From Myrica gale (Eukaryota; Streptophyta; Magnoliopsida; Fagales; Myricaceae), in NCBI GenBank assembly GCA_963930655.1, contig OZ005619.1, positions 5,872,501-5,936,500 on the forward strand: a DNA stretch of 64,000 bases, in the 5' to 3' direction. The position numbers and the translations under genes were made by a program. The notes under the pieces were generated by a model. It saw only the letters and a program-made list of their open reading frames with translations. It had not been told where the DNA came from and did not search any database. The first letter of the stretch is position 1. Each line of letters opens with the position of its first letter. Shown here in pieces: positions 1-12,479 of this stretch.

Positions 1-424
1 TAGTTCAATGTGTCGACACCATGGTCCAATGTGTCGACACTTCCAACACTTGGTCATAAAAACTAAGTACTTTGACAACAACTACTCCAATTCAATAATT
101 CTCAAAAACATTTGCAATATAAAAGATGATCAATTAACAAGATTAAAGAAGATCAAGTATGCTAAGAGAGATTTTAGAATAAAGAACCCTTGATACATGA
201 AGAAAAGTAATGATCTTTAAAAGGGATTTCAATGTAAAATCTAAAAGACTTGAACAAGTTTGAAAACTTTGTTATCATCAAAATCATGAAGGATTGTTTG
301 CAAGAACAACCTTGGGCTAACAGAAGGCTATCGGCAGTAGCTGATTTCGAAGGAGAGAGAGCTGAAGGTTGAGTGGAGCGAGAGCCGAATTCGCACGAGA
401 GAGGGGAGAGATTGAGAAGATTTA
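1..424. other. Probable interior of a Mutator-like element cut by the window edge
   Basis: This stretch precedes a recognisable terminal inverted repeat and is probably the inside of that element, whose other end would lie left of the window. It starts with two near copies of a short motif (caatgtgtcgacac, at about 7-20 and 27-40). I see no protein similarity in any frame, so nothing more can be said. Confidence 0.3.
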
Positions 425-641
425 TCTAACACTCATTGAGGGCATTCTAGTCATTTCAGGTGGAATAGAGGCACGTGTGACGCACGTGGACGAAAAACCG
501 TCTCATTTGATGGAGTATTTAAACGAGGGGCGAAAATGGATAGATTTCGAAAGATAGGGGTTTAAAATTGTTGGATTGAAAAATAAGGAGTAACAACTTG
601 ATTTTTGCCTAAAGATAGGGGATTAATTATGACTTTATCCC
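425..641. mobile_element. Right terminal inverted repeat of a Mutator-like element
   Basis: The stretch matches, base for base over most of its length, the right terminal inverted repeat of the complete element at 50725-52451. Shared landmarks are the block around aaaaaccgtctcatttga, the block around agtaacttgatttt, and a terminal tatgactttatccc that corresponds to tatgagtttacccc. It therefore marks the right end of a second member of the same family. The left end is outside the window. The nine bases after the end (642-650, ttaattttg) are the expected target-site duplication but cannot be checked here. Confidence 0.7.
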
Positions 642-1045
642 TTAATTTTGATGTAGCCGTCAAACCCCCCTTTTATGTGTGCTGCTGCTGTTTGTAGTAA
701 TTCTGGTGGGGAGATTTTGTGGATCCTAAAGGATTCAGGGTTCTGAGCCGTTGGTAGGAGAAACCATTGCTGCCAGGATGGCTTTCTCCTTTGCTGAGGA
801 CTTTTCGGGTGGGAGCATTATTGTGGAGGGTGACTCCCTTGAGTTGGTGAATCAAATCACTCATTAGGATAGACCACCTGACTGGCTGATTGAAGGAGAA
901 GTTGACACCATCCGGAAGATTTTGCTTGAGCCAAGTGCCAGGCGAATAATTTAGCAAAATTTGTTCGTTCTGGTAATTTTCGGGTTGAGGAGGTTCCCCA
1001 TCATATTGTAAACTGTGATTCCTCTGCTGTGTTAAGCAGAGCAAT
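642..1045 (+). pseudogene. LINE RNase H domain remnant
   Basis: Plus-strand translation gives a decayed RNase H-like domain of the kind found at the C-terminus of plant L1-type LINE ORF2. It opens with LNFDVAV, continues with a GGEILW stretch, then VEGDSLELVNQI, and near the end NLAKFVRSGNFRVEE. Several stops and a frame change interrupt it, so it is not a gene. The Mutator-like end at 641 abuts the first recognisable residue, which suggests the DNA transposon landed in this LINE. Confidence 0.65.
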
Positions 1046-2220
1046 TGTTTAATGGGGATCCCATATTGCTTAGATAAAAAAAAAAAATCAAGTGTTTTGA
1101 CCAATACAGAGGAGGAAAATTCTAGGCAGAATTTTTTAAAAATATTAGAACCAATTAAAAAAATTTCCTGCAACATTAGTCAGTAGAATTAAAAAAGAAT
1201 CGCTCTTACTCGACTAACATGTGATTTGTCCAAAACTTAATTCAAACTTTTTAGAGCCCAATATAGTACATATGTATGAAAAATTTCATTGAGTGGTTTT
1301 CTTCTAAGTCCAACTCCAATATAAAATGAACTCATTCACAATAAATCATTCCTTAATGCCGATCAATCAAGTTGAAAATTTATTATGTTTTTTCTTTCTT
1401 TGCATAACTTACATCATTCGTACAAGTGTATAAATATTGTATACGCAAAAAATTTGTAGAAAATTTGATAGTAATATAAATGTATAGATAGATTCTAGTT
1501 TTATTGGTGTTTGTAAAAAGTTGGTGAATTTTTTTAAAGATATTTGATTGTAAATTATTTTTTTAAAAAAAATTATAAAAATATGTAGAGAGAGAAAAAT
1601 TGATGATTTTTTTATTAAAAAAATATTAGAATTTGGTGAGAAAATATAGAGATAAGATTTAATTGATTTTTTTTAAAGTATTAAAGGTTGTTTGAAAAGT
1701 TGACATAGTTTGTATAAAAGATTGTTCAAGTGCTGTGTTTGCTCCCAAAATTTTGGCCATTGACTTAATAAGATAACTACAAAGTATTTCCTCTCCTCGT
1801 TAAATTATTTCTTTCCACTACAATAAATATAAAAAAATTATTTATTTATTTTTACTTTTTCACTAATTTTCAGTCTCTTATGTCTACTTATGTCATCCTG
1901 CCCTCATGCCATTTCCTTTTTAAAAGGGCGGGGGTTCTTTGTGGGTTGGGCCTCCTTCAATGTCCAAGCCCATATGCAACTCCTGAGCCCAAACTCATTT
2001 TTCTTTACCACACTTCACTCTCCGTTTCTAACATTCCAAAACACATTCTTAGGGAATTTGATTCATTGGGAACCGCACCTGTTGGCAAAATAAATAATTT
2101 TTTAATCCCACCATGACTAAGAATTGAATTTATTCTTAGGGGAATAAATAAAAAGAAAATTGATTCTGGATCAATAGGCATTCTTGTTAAGCCTTTATCC
2201 CTTAAAAAGTTTCATTGTCT
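1046..2220. other. AT-rich spacer
   Basis: No gene is visible. The middle (about 1480-1770) is strongly A/T-rich and ends with text resembling the ends of other small repeats in the window (ctcccaaaattttgg, compare 5255 and 12640). That may be a decayed miniature element, but no clean inverted ends were found. Confidence 0.4.
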
Positions 2221-2330
2221 AACCATTTATAGTTGATAAATTCAGGGTATGACACCTAACAAGTGGTATCTGAGCAGCATGAAAAATTTGAGGTCCCGTT
2301 TCTTTCCTACCCGAGCCAGTAGAGAAAAAA
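2221..2330 (+). mobile_element. Trace of an LTR retrotransposon around a primer-binding site
   Basis: A tgaca-type terminus (ggtatgaca at about 2248) is followed within about 20 bases by tggtatctgagcag. This is close to the initiator methionine tRNA primer-binding site used by many plant LTR elements (tggtatcagagc, as at 62924 in this window). No coding region or second LTR is recognised nearby, so this is a broken fossil of unknown family. Confidence 0.35.
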
Positions 2331-3242
2331 AAACCACACCGTAGACCAGAAATTTTTCCTTGCACCTTAAGATCTTGTCTTTTGCACTTTGGGTATTCCT
2401 TGTAGCAGAAGGAACTTTCAGCTCAAAGCATGGCAGACTAGGTTGCTTTAAGAAAGTGTAGGTTTATCAGACAACCAGACCACAAAGAAAGTTTCTCTGA
2501 ACCATTGCATATGTGTTGGGGCCTCATCTACAGGAAAGTTCAAGCAGGGGATTTATTTTGGTCGGGTATGGACAACATCTGGCTACAAGCAGCAAAGCTA
2601 AGCAAGAAAACAAAAAGCTATCTGGACATCATAATATATGGTGATTCAAGAAGAAATCTCCAGGTTACTTAGATTTTCCACTTGTCTCATGGCCAGTTTG
2701 CATATGGTGCTCAGAAAACTAATCCGGATGGAGGAAAGGGTTCAGAGATTGGATGCTGTGCTGCGATTTCTCTTGGACAGACAATAGTAACTTATGGAAC
2801 AACTAACCGAGTGGGTTCGGTTGTTGTGAAACCATGGAATCAAAGCAGAAAAGAGTAGAAATAGTATAACATTGTAGAAACCCTGGGCGGGAAACTCTTC
2901 GGTGCCTAAATGATGAAGTAAGACACAAAGATTAGTGCAACATGGTTAGGGTTACTCAGACCTTGAATACATTCTTGACCAAAGTCAACAATTAGCTTAG
3001 AGATGACTAGTTACATTAATGTTACACTTTGGCGAACAAAATTCTAGGATTCAAGTAAATTTCTTCAGAGGAACAGTGGGAAATCATCTACTACACAAAC
3101 CACACTGCATCAACATTATAGTACCTCTTTGGTATGACTACGGCAGTAACATAGCAATAAGATTTTTTTTGGTTCAAAGCTCTCGCTGAACACAGTGAGA
3201 AACTTGGGCTATCTACTGAACAAAAGTGATGAAAGCTGAAAG
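2331..3242. other. Spacer and probable 3' UTR of the cysteine oxidase gene
   Basis: The part next to 3243 is the likely 3' untranslated region of the minus-strand cysteine oxidase gene. At 2690-2860 the plus strand has a moderately long frame with no family I recognise. No other feature can be supported. Confidence 0.35.
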
Positions 3243-6200
3243 CTAGACCTGAATAGCTGGGCCAGCATATTTTCCCTGGCGCATGTAGAGATCGTCTGGT
3301 GTTTCTATCTCTGCAAGCCATGCATAATTCTCTTCTTCTCCTTTAATTATACCAGCCCCATTTCTTGCTGCTGCTGTAACATGTTCAACAAACCGCTCAA
3401 GTTAGTTGTTGTTTTTTGTGTAATTAAAAAAAAAAGGAAAAGGAAAAGGAAAGAAGAAGCAGAAATATCTTACAGACGGTTACTCCAAGTTACTTACAGA
3501 AGGTTAAGTAGGGATAGTCATGGTAGTAAGTACATTTTCTGCCTGCTGCTTCTCTGTAGGGAGGTGAGAGGATGTCAAGCACAGCACAAGGGGTGACTGC
3601 CGTGAAACAATGCAAATTGCCCCCACTTTTTGGGTAAATAACAGATGTCTCACATGGTGCTGTTAAAACTTTATCAACTGCCAACTTTGCCAATCTTACT
3701 GCAACAAACGAAATCTTCATCAGAACATTGGAATATACAATCCTTTATATTAGTTTATGAGTGCTACAACCTCTCTGGTTCCCTACTGAAGGAAAATGTC
3801 AAGAAGCTAAGAGTCATCCTATTGATTTTCAGAGAATTGTACGGCAATACAAGGGGTTAGTGCCTTGGTGATTACAACAACAGTGAAGGGAGATTGAAAG
3901 AGGAGTCAAGCCCCATTTTTCATTGGTGTGCGCAGTGGTCATGCAAGATGAAGTTCGTTATTTGATTGCAAGTCATGTAGCTGGCTGATATTTGGCATAG
4001 GGTTTTCAAAATCAAAGAGACACAGATCAAACCTTGTAAAAGTTAGCCCACTGAGTGATTATTGAGGGCTGCTGGTGATAAACCAATTTGACAAATGACA
4101 ACGCAAACAGTTTGAGCCTGGACATTCTAAATCCAGAAAGAAAAAAGCTCTTGTCAACTATTAATATGCTGTTTCTAATGAAAATCCCACAAAGCTAATC
4201 TGTCTCCGGTAATAGTTAACTACAACTGTCAAGGAGGAAAGTACATGCTGATGATCGGTACTTCGTAATTTAATCTCTGAGTTGAGGTAAAAGGAAGGAA
4301 CGAAAGAAAAAAAAATCAAGTTCATTGTCCACAACAAATGCACTAGATCTATTTCTTGAGAGATTGTGTGATATCCGCCTTATTTGGATGGAAAATGATA
4401 TTCAAACAGAAATTACACATTGAGCTAATTCCCAATAATTTCACCATGACCATCAATTTGGTTAATTATTTTAGTGAACTGTGGATTAAAGCCCAAGAGT
4501 GTAAAAGCAGGTTACAAGTTCCAATCTCAGTGAACTTCCTCGAAGTAGGATAGGGATCTACAAAAAATCTAGCCAGAACTGCATCTGGTAACTATATTTC
4601 CCCAAAGCTGAAAATATAGAAAACAAACCTGGAAATGAACTTGGTCCCTTGCTGTCCTGGATTTGGGCAGGCTCAACCCAATCATAGGCTTTCACATGCA
4701 AAGAGCCGTACAGAACTTTGCTAAAGACAGTCATACCAGGATGGTCGTGTAGTTGAATAACTGCGGAAGTAGGGAAGCAAAATATACACATCTACAAATG
4801 AAACCAAGACGTCAACACACTACCCACGCAGATAACCACAGGCACGTGCACCCCTGTCAAATGATCTTAAGAACCACAAAATGTTATAACACAAACTTCT
4901 ATGGAGGACCACATTATGTTAAACACCTTTTTATTCAGAAGATTAAGAAGATTATAATGCTTACCGTAAAACTATCACATTCATATACATCCAAATAAGT
5001 TATTGGCTGTGCCCATCGTGCTACTCTGTTTAGTCGGCTAAGTCCAAAAAATCCATGTCCTCGATCATCATCAGATTGTTCCTCTTTCAGTCCAACATCA
5101 GCCGGGCCAACTGTGTCTGCGTACGGCGAATATCAATGATCTACCAGAACACATACTAAATTTCTAAGTGGTATATTGAATGTGCTAACTTATCTAAATA
5201 AATAGGTGGTCGAAAGTCGCAACTCTTTATGTAATGTTTGCAAACCCAAAATTTTGGGAAATTTTTTTGAATGCAAACATAACTAATTCAAAATTTTGGT
5301 TACAAAAATAATATTATAAAAACTTTAAAATCATTTATCTCTTCCCATCAAATCATCTCTTTCTATTACTATAAACATAAAAAATTCGCGCAAATCATCT
5401 CTCTCTTCACTTTTCATTTACTTCCATAAATTATATTTTTCACTACTTTTTCTAAAAATCCAATAAAACTCTAATGTACCTCAATTTTCACAACATTCCC
5501 AAAATTTCCATAAAATCTTCCTTTTCAAACACTAGCTAAAATTGGTGCCATAGCTTAGTTTAAAATATCCTCTAATACAAATTGCAAATTCTATGAAAGG
5601 GTCGAGTCCATGTTGATTTCATTCTCATGAAAATTGAGATTTCCAAAGTCTTCGAGATGGACATTACAACATGCTTACCAAATGTATCATAAGAAGTACA
5701 CGAAACTTTCCCTTATCACACCTTTTTCTTCATCGTTTCCCATTCATGATTAAATTAGTTTTAATTATAATTGCAATACTAGCAACATTACGATAAATCT
5801 TTCCTCAGTTGTTGTAATTACAACTGCACTACTAGAAGCATTACAACAAAACTTTCCTCACTAGTTTTAATTATAATTGCAATACTAGCAGCATTACAAT
5901 AAAACTTTCCTCATTAGTTTTATCCACCATTAAAAGAATCCCAATGAATAAATCCACTCCAAAAATTAAGCAGCGCTCAATCTCCAATTTCTCAATCAGA
6001 CACATAAAACTCTTGTGAAAAATGAAAATAAAGTCACGCAATTTGCAATACCAATCTACGTAGTTGAGGAAAAGTTTTAACAAATGTCCTCAAAACCTCG
6101 GATTTAATAACACAGTTTACTCGTGAAATTGAAGAAAATAAGGAAATTGAGATATACCCAAGAGAGAAGAGAGCCACTGGACCCCTTGAGAAGAGGGAAG

Positions 6201-6365
6201 AGGTGTCCCAGAGGGCGTGAAGGTCTTTCTGCAGAGGTCGTAGAGAGCCTGGACTTTGGAGCTCTCGTTGGTCATGCTTAGGTGCCTTGGAAACACGGCG
6301 CTACTGGCTTTGTTTTGCAAAAATATCCTCGCCTTATCAGATGCGTTTTGGAATTTAGAGAACAT
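3243..6365 (-). CDS. Plant cysteine oxidase (cysteamine dioxygenase-like, PCO3 group likely), five exons
   Basis: Plant cysteine oxidases are iron-dependent thiol dioxygenases. They oxidise N-terminal cysteine of ERF-VII factors and other substrates with O2, marking them for the N-degron pathway, and so act as oxygen sensors. Exons on the minus strand: 6365-6158, 5116-4965, 4791-4629, 3698-3498 and 3373-3243. They total 855 bp, or 284 residues, with every junction GT-AG and in phase; family members are about 240-290 residues. The cupin iron ligands are visible: two histidines in [12 protein letters not shown] (exon 3) and a third in SGGNLHCF (exon 4). Exon 1 holds [20 protein letters not shown] and the C-terminus reads YAGPAIQV. 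The start at 6365 is the first ATG of the open frame; a second in-frame ATG lies about 30 codons on. Intron 1 (1,041 bp) and intron 3 (930 bp) are repeat-bearing. No disabling change was seen. Confidence 0.9.
5190..5560. repeat. AT-rich dispersed repeat in cysteine oxidase intron 1
   Basis: This intronic stretch begins with aatgtttgcaaacccaaaattttgg and ends with cttttcaaacactagc. Its inner text is rich in tctctctt and ctttcatt runs. The beginning resembles the ends of the small PIF/Harbinger-like element at 12480-12677 (cctaaaattttgagcc). I read it as a decayed miniature inverted-repeat element; exact ends and target duplication are not resolved. Confidence 0.4.
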
Positions 6366-7524
6366 TTTGTTGCCTTTAGAGACGGGGAAAAAATCAAAAC
6401 AGGGGGAGGCAGAGAGGGACTGTGCTGCAGAGACCTTCTCGTGAACATTAATATCTGCGAAACAAGATGTTATGAAAATTTTGAATAGAATAGAGTTTTT
6501 TATATTTTGAAAAAAAATGTATGAAAAAAAAATTTATGGGAATTAATTAATAAGTGAACAGCCACATGATTTGAGTCAATTTTTTTTTTTTGTATATATA
6601 CAATGGAGAGAAATTTTGACCAAAAATTTTGGTTTATAAACATGCCCTAATACAAAAATTTTATGCTACTTTGGTCTGTTTGCTTAGGGAAAAAATTCAA
6701 TAAATATATTGTGGAAAAACATCACTTATTCACTCTATCATTGGATGATTGATAGTTTTCGTGATGAATATGAAGATTTTGATAATTTAGATCTCCTTTT
6801 TAGATTTAGATTTAAATTTAGATGCTTAAAGTGAAGATTCATATATTTTTTACCGGTCAAATATAGAGAGCTTAATGCATTGCACTCTCTAATTATCAGT
6901 GTTACGCTCTTTGTCCCTTCAGTCGAATTATATGAAAAATTATATGCAAAGTAAGTAAGAGACGTTATCTTTTTTGTCTAATTTAATGGAAAATTTAATT
7001 GAATGTGTAAATTGTATAAAATTGATAGTTAGAGAATGTGAAATGTCGAATTGACTAACTTAGAGTGCAATTTGTCAAATTATCTACCGGGACGAAAAAT
7101 TGTATTTATCCAAAAGAGAAGGGATTTGACGGAAGATTTACATAGACACGGATTATGATCAGCTAATCTGGTTGATGATGGTATTTTTACCTTCCCCCTC
7201 TATCATGGATTAGGACAATGTATATTGGAACAAAAATTTAAAGCTTTATATATATTTGGGATAAATACAAATTTTTACTCTTGAGCTTTGGAAGAGTTTT
7301 GGAAGAGAGGAGGTGATCGGTGGAGAGGAGAGTTAGAGAGAGAAACTTAGAAGGGAGGGAGGGACCAAGCATTTTCACACTTCAGGCGAGTTCAGAGTCC
7401 GTTTCTTTTTGCAAAGGGGTTATATATATATATTACCAACCTTGTTTTAAAAATAATATAAAAATTTCAGGATCAAAAATTTCGTTGATGGTTCCGATAT
7501 AGGAGCTGCTTGGTGTTTTTTCTG
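6366..7524. other. Spacer upstream of the cysteine oxidase gene
   Basis: This holds the presumptive promoter of the minus-strand cysteine oxidase gene near 6366-6500, then AT-rich spacer. A fragment at 6600-6660 ends in taaacatgccctaa, the same end motif as the small element at 12480-12677, so a decayed relative may lie here. No gene was seen. Confidence 0.4.
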
Positions 7525-7645
7525 AATTCTTTTCAAGTTCTTTTGGAAAAAATTTGATGGTTCAGAATTTATTTTAGAAGTAGATTATACACACTTAGAG
7601 ATCTTGAACCATCAAATTCTTTTCAATAAGACTCGAAAGAATTAA
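7525..7645. repeat. Short foldback (hairpin) repeat
   Basis: Two arms of about 45 bp are inverted copies of each other at roughly 80 percent identity. The left arm contains gaattcttttcaagttctt and aatttgatggttca; the right arm contains tgaaccatcaaattcttttc. A loop of about 30 bases separates them. It is probably a tiny foldback element; target duplications were not identified. Confidence 0.55.
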
Positions 7646-7991
7646 AGTAGAATTTTTAGCATTTCTCATTAGACATAGAACCGAAATTCCGGTTTGCACT
7701 ATAATTTTTGTCCACCGCTAGACCAATTTCTAAAAACAATAGTTTGGGAGTACGTTTCAATGGCTTGATAATATAGGTTAATAAATGTAATTTTTCCGTA
7801 AAATTTTTTGACGCGTGTCTTTAAACAGCATAACGAAATCTATTTATCCTTTTGTTGAATGAACTTTCATACGTGAACTGTTGAACACGTATAAGAAAAA
7901 GAAAACTACAGGATACACGCTTGGTAACGAAGAAAACAAGGAAAACTAGGGGAAAAAAACAACTGCTACTAGAATAGGTGCTGCGTTACCT

Positions 7992-8372
7992 GGGAAAAAT
8001 TGTAATTGAAATCTTGAATTATTAAAACGTTTAAATGCACCTACAGTTTAGTATAAGAAAATTTTAAATTAATTCTGAGATAAAAGAAAGTTACAAATTA
8101 GTCCATGGGATAAAGTTTCTGTTAAAAATACGTCGTTTTGTCAATTCTCATATCTTTCATTAACGGCATATGCTAGTCAACATTAACCACAACGTGCTAC
8201 ATTCTCAAGTAGACCTCGTAATTTACTAGCATATGATATTAGTGAAAGAAACGAAGATGGATTAAAGGACGTGTTTTTAACGGAAACTTTATCACAATCA
8301 TAAATTAGCAACTTTATTTATATTGAAAATTAATATATAATTTTCTTATACTACAAAGACTGTAGATGCATT
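7992..8372. mobile_element. Foldback/Mutator-like non-coding element, left part (split by a hAT)
   Basis: The stretch folds on itself. The left arm (from 8032, aaatgcacctacagt, through ataagaaaatttta, ataaagtttctgttaaaaa and tctcatatctttcattaacg) is repeated inverted towards 8230-8372. The outermost part of the right arm is missing here but reappears at 13047-13082, past the hAT element. There, ttatgccttaataat mirrors attattaaaacgttta on the left. The hAT therefore landed in the right arm. No coding sequence. Confidence 0.6.
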
Positions 8373-9094
8373 TGGGGTTGCACGGACAGGATTTTCGGTT
8401 GTACTGAAATGGAAGGACCGGACCAATTTTTTTTTGTTTTTTTTAAATAAAAAAATTCAGCTCATATCTTAAAATAAAAAAAATGTCAATTCATTCAAAT
8501 AAAATTTTCATTTCTAATCAATAATCATTAACCTTATTTTTCGTGACAAAAAGGGGCACAAATAAGATTACATTTAAAGAGTAATGTTAGTATTAATAAA
8601 TATTTTATGGTCAGATCAGTAATGTTAGTATTAATAAATTTTGTTAAAAAATTATTCTTCTAATTTAAATAAATATATATTTACTTACCAAATGAATATA
8701 TAATCAAAATAGATTACTAGATGTTATTCCTGTATTTTATCCAATTGCAGAGAGACTATAGTAATTAGTATAACTATATAAGAGTATTTGATTCTAACTC
8801 CCCATCCCAATTTGAAATATATTGATGTATAAAATAAAGGTTTAACAGTTTTGGAGAAAAATATATAGCTTACTTATCAATTATCATTCATGTGTGGTTG
8901 CATTAGCTCTAGCTTTCACTGATCTCCTAAAATTATCTTGACATAAGGTTCATATTTAATGCTATGGACTGGGTCTACATTGTACATTTTTACATTCATA
9001 TAAAATTAAGGAGCTAGTTCATAGCTCTAAAAAATGACTTGACTTTTACATGTTTTCGAAATTTGAACAATAATAAAAAGGTCGATCCATGAAA

Positions 9095-11120
9095 TTAGTT
9101 ATTCCACCATTTCAATACTTCAAAATTCTTGTCTGGAGCAACAAGTGGATCAGCCAAATACTGATCAATTTCTAAGTTTGCACTTGAACTTGATGAATAT
9201 GTTCCAAACGACACAGTCGTACTCCAATAATCCTCAAATAAAGTTAGCTTGCTGCCAGAACCTGAGTCCACTGGAGGAGGAGGAGGCGTACTACTAATAG
9301 ATGAATGTACTTGAGCCTGAGGTAACCCCGACGCATATTCATCAAACAATGCACAAAACAAATCACTTATACTGGCCACCAACTTTTCTCCCTTTATTCC
9401 ACCATACATCAACCTCACCATTTGTCTCATTACTTGTAACTTAGACCGTGGATCAATCACATTTGCAATAAATATCAACAAATTTAACCTGTCATTCTTC
9501 CCCCAATATTTTTGGTACTTAACCATCATAATATCAGCCATGTCTTTCAATTTTTTGTCCGTACTTTGTGAATAACGACACAAATGAGAATGCACCACAT
9601 AGAGTCCATGAAAGTAGGAATTCAAAGTAACATACAAAGAACCAGAAAATTGCACCGTAGCATCATAAAAGAGTTCAAGAAACTTACAAAATACCCTTAT
9701 TTTTGTCAAGTCCTCTTTTGTTGGAGGTCCCAAGTTCCTTTTCCCACACTCACCTTCAATAAAATGCGGAAGATAATCAATATCATCCTTTCCATTCTAT
9801 CAAAAGCAAACTCGTACTTCTCAGTAACATCCAACATCAAATACGTAGAGTTCCAATGGGTTGATACATCAAGGCACAAACTCTTCGAACATTTGATCAT
9901 ATCCTTCTCAACACATTGATTAAACTCGATAAGCCTTGCAGGAGAAGATCGCACATACCTAATTACATCTCACAAAAAACAACTGTCAGAAATAACGAAT
10001 TTCTAATAAATGAATTATGCATAGTACTAACTATTAAGAAATGACAAAAAAATACATACATAATTGCATCACAAACCCTTGTAATTGCATCATCATTTAT
10101 TTTCAACCCATCACCAACTACAAGATTCATAATATGCGCCGCACATCTCATGTGAATGTAAAGACCATTCAACATATTACTTCGTAGATACCTCTTCAAG
10201 TAACCAATAGCTGTATCATTTGAATACGCGTTGTCAACTGTAATGGTCATAATCTTGTCAATTCCCCAATCATGTAAACACTCCTCCACTTGCGCCCCAA
10301 TTGTGTCTCTCTTGTGATTATCAATTAAACGAAAGCTAATCACCCTTTTCGGCAATTTTCACTCTTTGTCAATCCAATGGACAATGACAACCATATAGCT
10401 CAAATTTTGAATTGAAGTCCAAGCATCAGTGGTGAAACAAACTCTACTATCACAAGCCATCATCATACTTCAACAATGTTTTTCTATCCTTAAAAATGTT
10501 CATACAAGTCCTAGCAATGACAATGCGAGATGAGACTTGAAATCTAGGCTTTAGCATCTGTACAAACTTTCTAAATTGGGGAGACTCCACAATCCTGAAA
10601 GGGAGCTCATTAACAATAAGAAACTCTGCCAAAGCTTGACGAAGAGCTATAGCATGATTATGGTCATCACCAAATTACTAGGGTTCTCATCACCCTCAAC
10701 TCTCATCTCATATGCTAAAGTTTTTTGCCTCTTGTCTAGTTTTGGAGGTAGCTGATTGAGGTTTTTCTCACATTTAGTAAGATGATCCAACAAATTTTTC
10801 GTTCCATTCCTATTTCCATCCGCAAAATAATCAGCATCACAATAGTTGCAAAATGTCCCGGGGCGTGGTGGGTCACCAATATACTTCTTTGTAAAGGAAG
10901 TCCAAACCATAGATTGATTCTTTCTTTTTGGTTTAGGTGGTTCACTACTTGGTGAGAGAATTTCTGAAAATTCTTCCTCCTCAACCATTGTATCCACATC
11001 CTCTAAATTCAATCCCTCAGCATCAACAGTACGTTCTGAATGATTACAAGAACGAGACATAGTGATGCAAGGCTTTGTGAGGAAACTCTCTCTGCTAATA
11101 AAATATTGAAGTGAGTACAC
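9095..11120 (-). pseudogene. hAT transposase, zinc finger BED (RICESLEEPER) type, broken
   Basis: The minus-strand frames read in order as a hAT transposase. A BED zinc finger is at about 10800-10890 (FCNYCDAD, then LLDHLTKC). The RNase H-fold part follows (ITVDNAYSNDTAIGYLKRYL, then RCAAHIMNLVV, at about 10100-10270), then WNSTYLML near 9860. The DUF4413-like region is at 9733-9095 (YQKYWGKNDRLNLLIFIANV, IDPRSKL). The frame stops right after LKWWNN, where active relatives continue for about 100 residues into the hAT dimerisation domain with its SAFS motif. That domain is not found in the remaining 700 bp. Interruptions between blocks confirm a dead gene. Confidence 0.85.
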
Positions 11121-11909
11121 TTAGAAACATAGCCAAATACATATGTATATAAACAGATTCTTTACACTTTACAGGCATTACCCAACATACTACTTGAATA
11201 TCATACCGTCATACTTTAGTTTCAAAACCTTCCAACAACCATACAACCTCAATCCCATTTCATCACAAGTACCCAGGGATCAAGTGTCCAAGTTACAAAG
11301 CCGAGAAACAAATTGACTAATGTGTTACACAATTAATTTTCAGTAACTTTCACAAACATCAGACCCTTGGCGGGGAATGAGATCAATACATAATAACAAA
11401 ATATATATCCAAATAGTGGAACCATTGTCCATGAAATAGATATATTCTTACTCAACAAAAAAGAAGTAGAAACCTTTCTTTTTTAGATAAATATTCATAC
11501 AATGTTTATGGATAAACATGATTTTGAGCTTCAAACCAAATGTTACGACCTCAAAAATCTTGAAATTGGGTATTTGCAAATTTACGCAGCAGAAAAGAGG
11601 CACACTAAGGTGATGATCAATGTCGTATGACCGACGCATTCAAGCCACCAAGCTCATGAGTGTAGTTTCAAGAAGTCTTCCACTGTCAAACTAATGGCAA
11701 AACAGATATGAATGTCTGCATATTGTATAAGTACAGACAAACACGCATGTTCGTGCACACAAGTTCCCAGAGATCAAGTGTTTAGGACATGATATGCGAT
11801 AATTTAAAATGCATAAGCACTAAGTAGTGTTGTAAATTACTAAATGTAACAGTGTAAGGTGTTTTAGATTAGAAATTGAAGTTTATGATATGTCAAAAAC
11901 TTAGAAAGC

Positions 11910-12010
11910 TAACCTTATATTGCAATTGTGCAACTTTATCAGCTATGGAAGTGTACTCTGCCTCCAGTATCTCTCGTTCAATTTCAATCTCTCTTGAAGC
12001 AGCTAATTGC
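11910..12010 (-). other. Possible small captured or leader exon, coiled-coil-like
   Basis: On the minus strand an open stretch reads LQLAASREIEIEREILEAEY and ends with DKVAQLQYK before a splice-donor-like gttagc. It starts with an in-frame ATG (MLQLAAS). The heptad-like, charged composition suggests a coiled coil. It lies inside the hAT, upstream of the transposase, and does not resemble transposase sequence. It may be a leader exon of the element or a captured host exon; I cannot name the source. Confidence 0.3.
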
Positions 12011-12479
12011 AACATTTTTCAGATTTATGTAGATAGTATCACGAAAGGTCAACAAATCAGGTAATATAAGATAAAATCCAACCAGCAGCAAAAAAGATAC
12101 AAAACCCTCGTCCATTGCACTCAACCGAAGAAAATAACATGGATCTATAGCTTATTGCATGAGCCATCAAACAAATTCTCACCAAAAAGGAGCAGAAAGC
12201 TTAGAACGACGCTGATGGGGGAAGAATGACGATGAGCACTCAGCGTGGAGGTGTTGCTGGTCGCTGAGCACTCGGAGTGGGCTTCGGGGAGGCGTCGTGC
12301 ACTGGGTGTGGCTGTGGAGTGGGGCTTCGGGGAGGTGCTGCCGGTCACTGGTGTGGAAGGTGCCATTGATTTCGAAACTTCGAAGGGGAAGGAAGTCAGA
12401 AGGAGTGGACTATGGACTGTGGACTAAGGAGTAATCGACTGAGTAAGGGTTAAGGCTAACTTAACTTACTAGTTACTAA

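Noticed and set aside
673-1176. A 167-codon minus-strand open frame
   Set aside because: It lies opposite a recognisable RNase H remnant read on the plus strand and has no family resemblance, so it is a shadow frame.
2690-2860. Plus-strand frame SHGQFAYGAQKTNPDGGKGS and following text
   Set aside because: Open for only about 55 codons, with no recognised homologue and no start or splice context.
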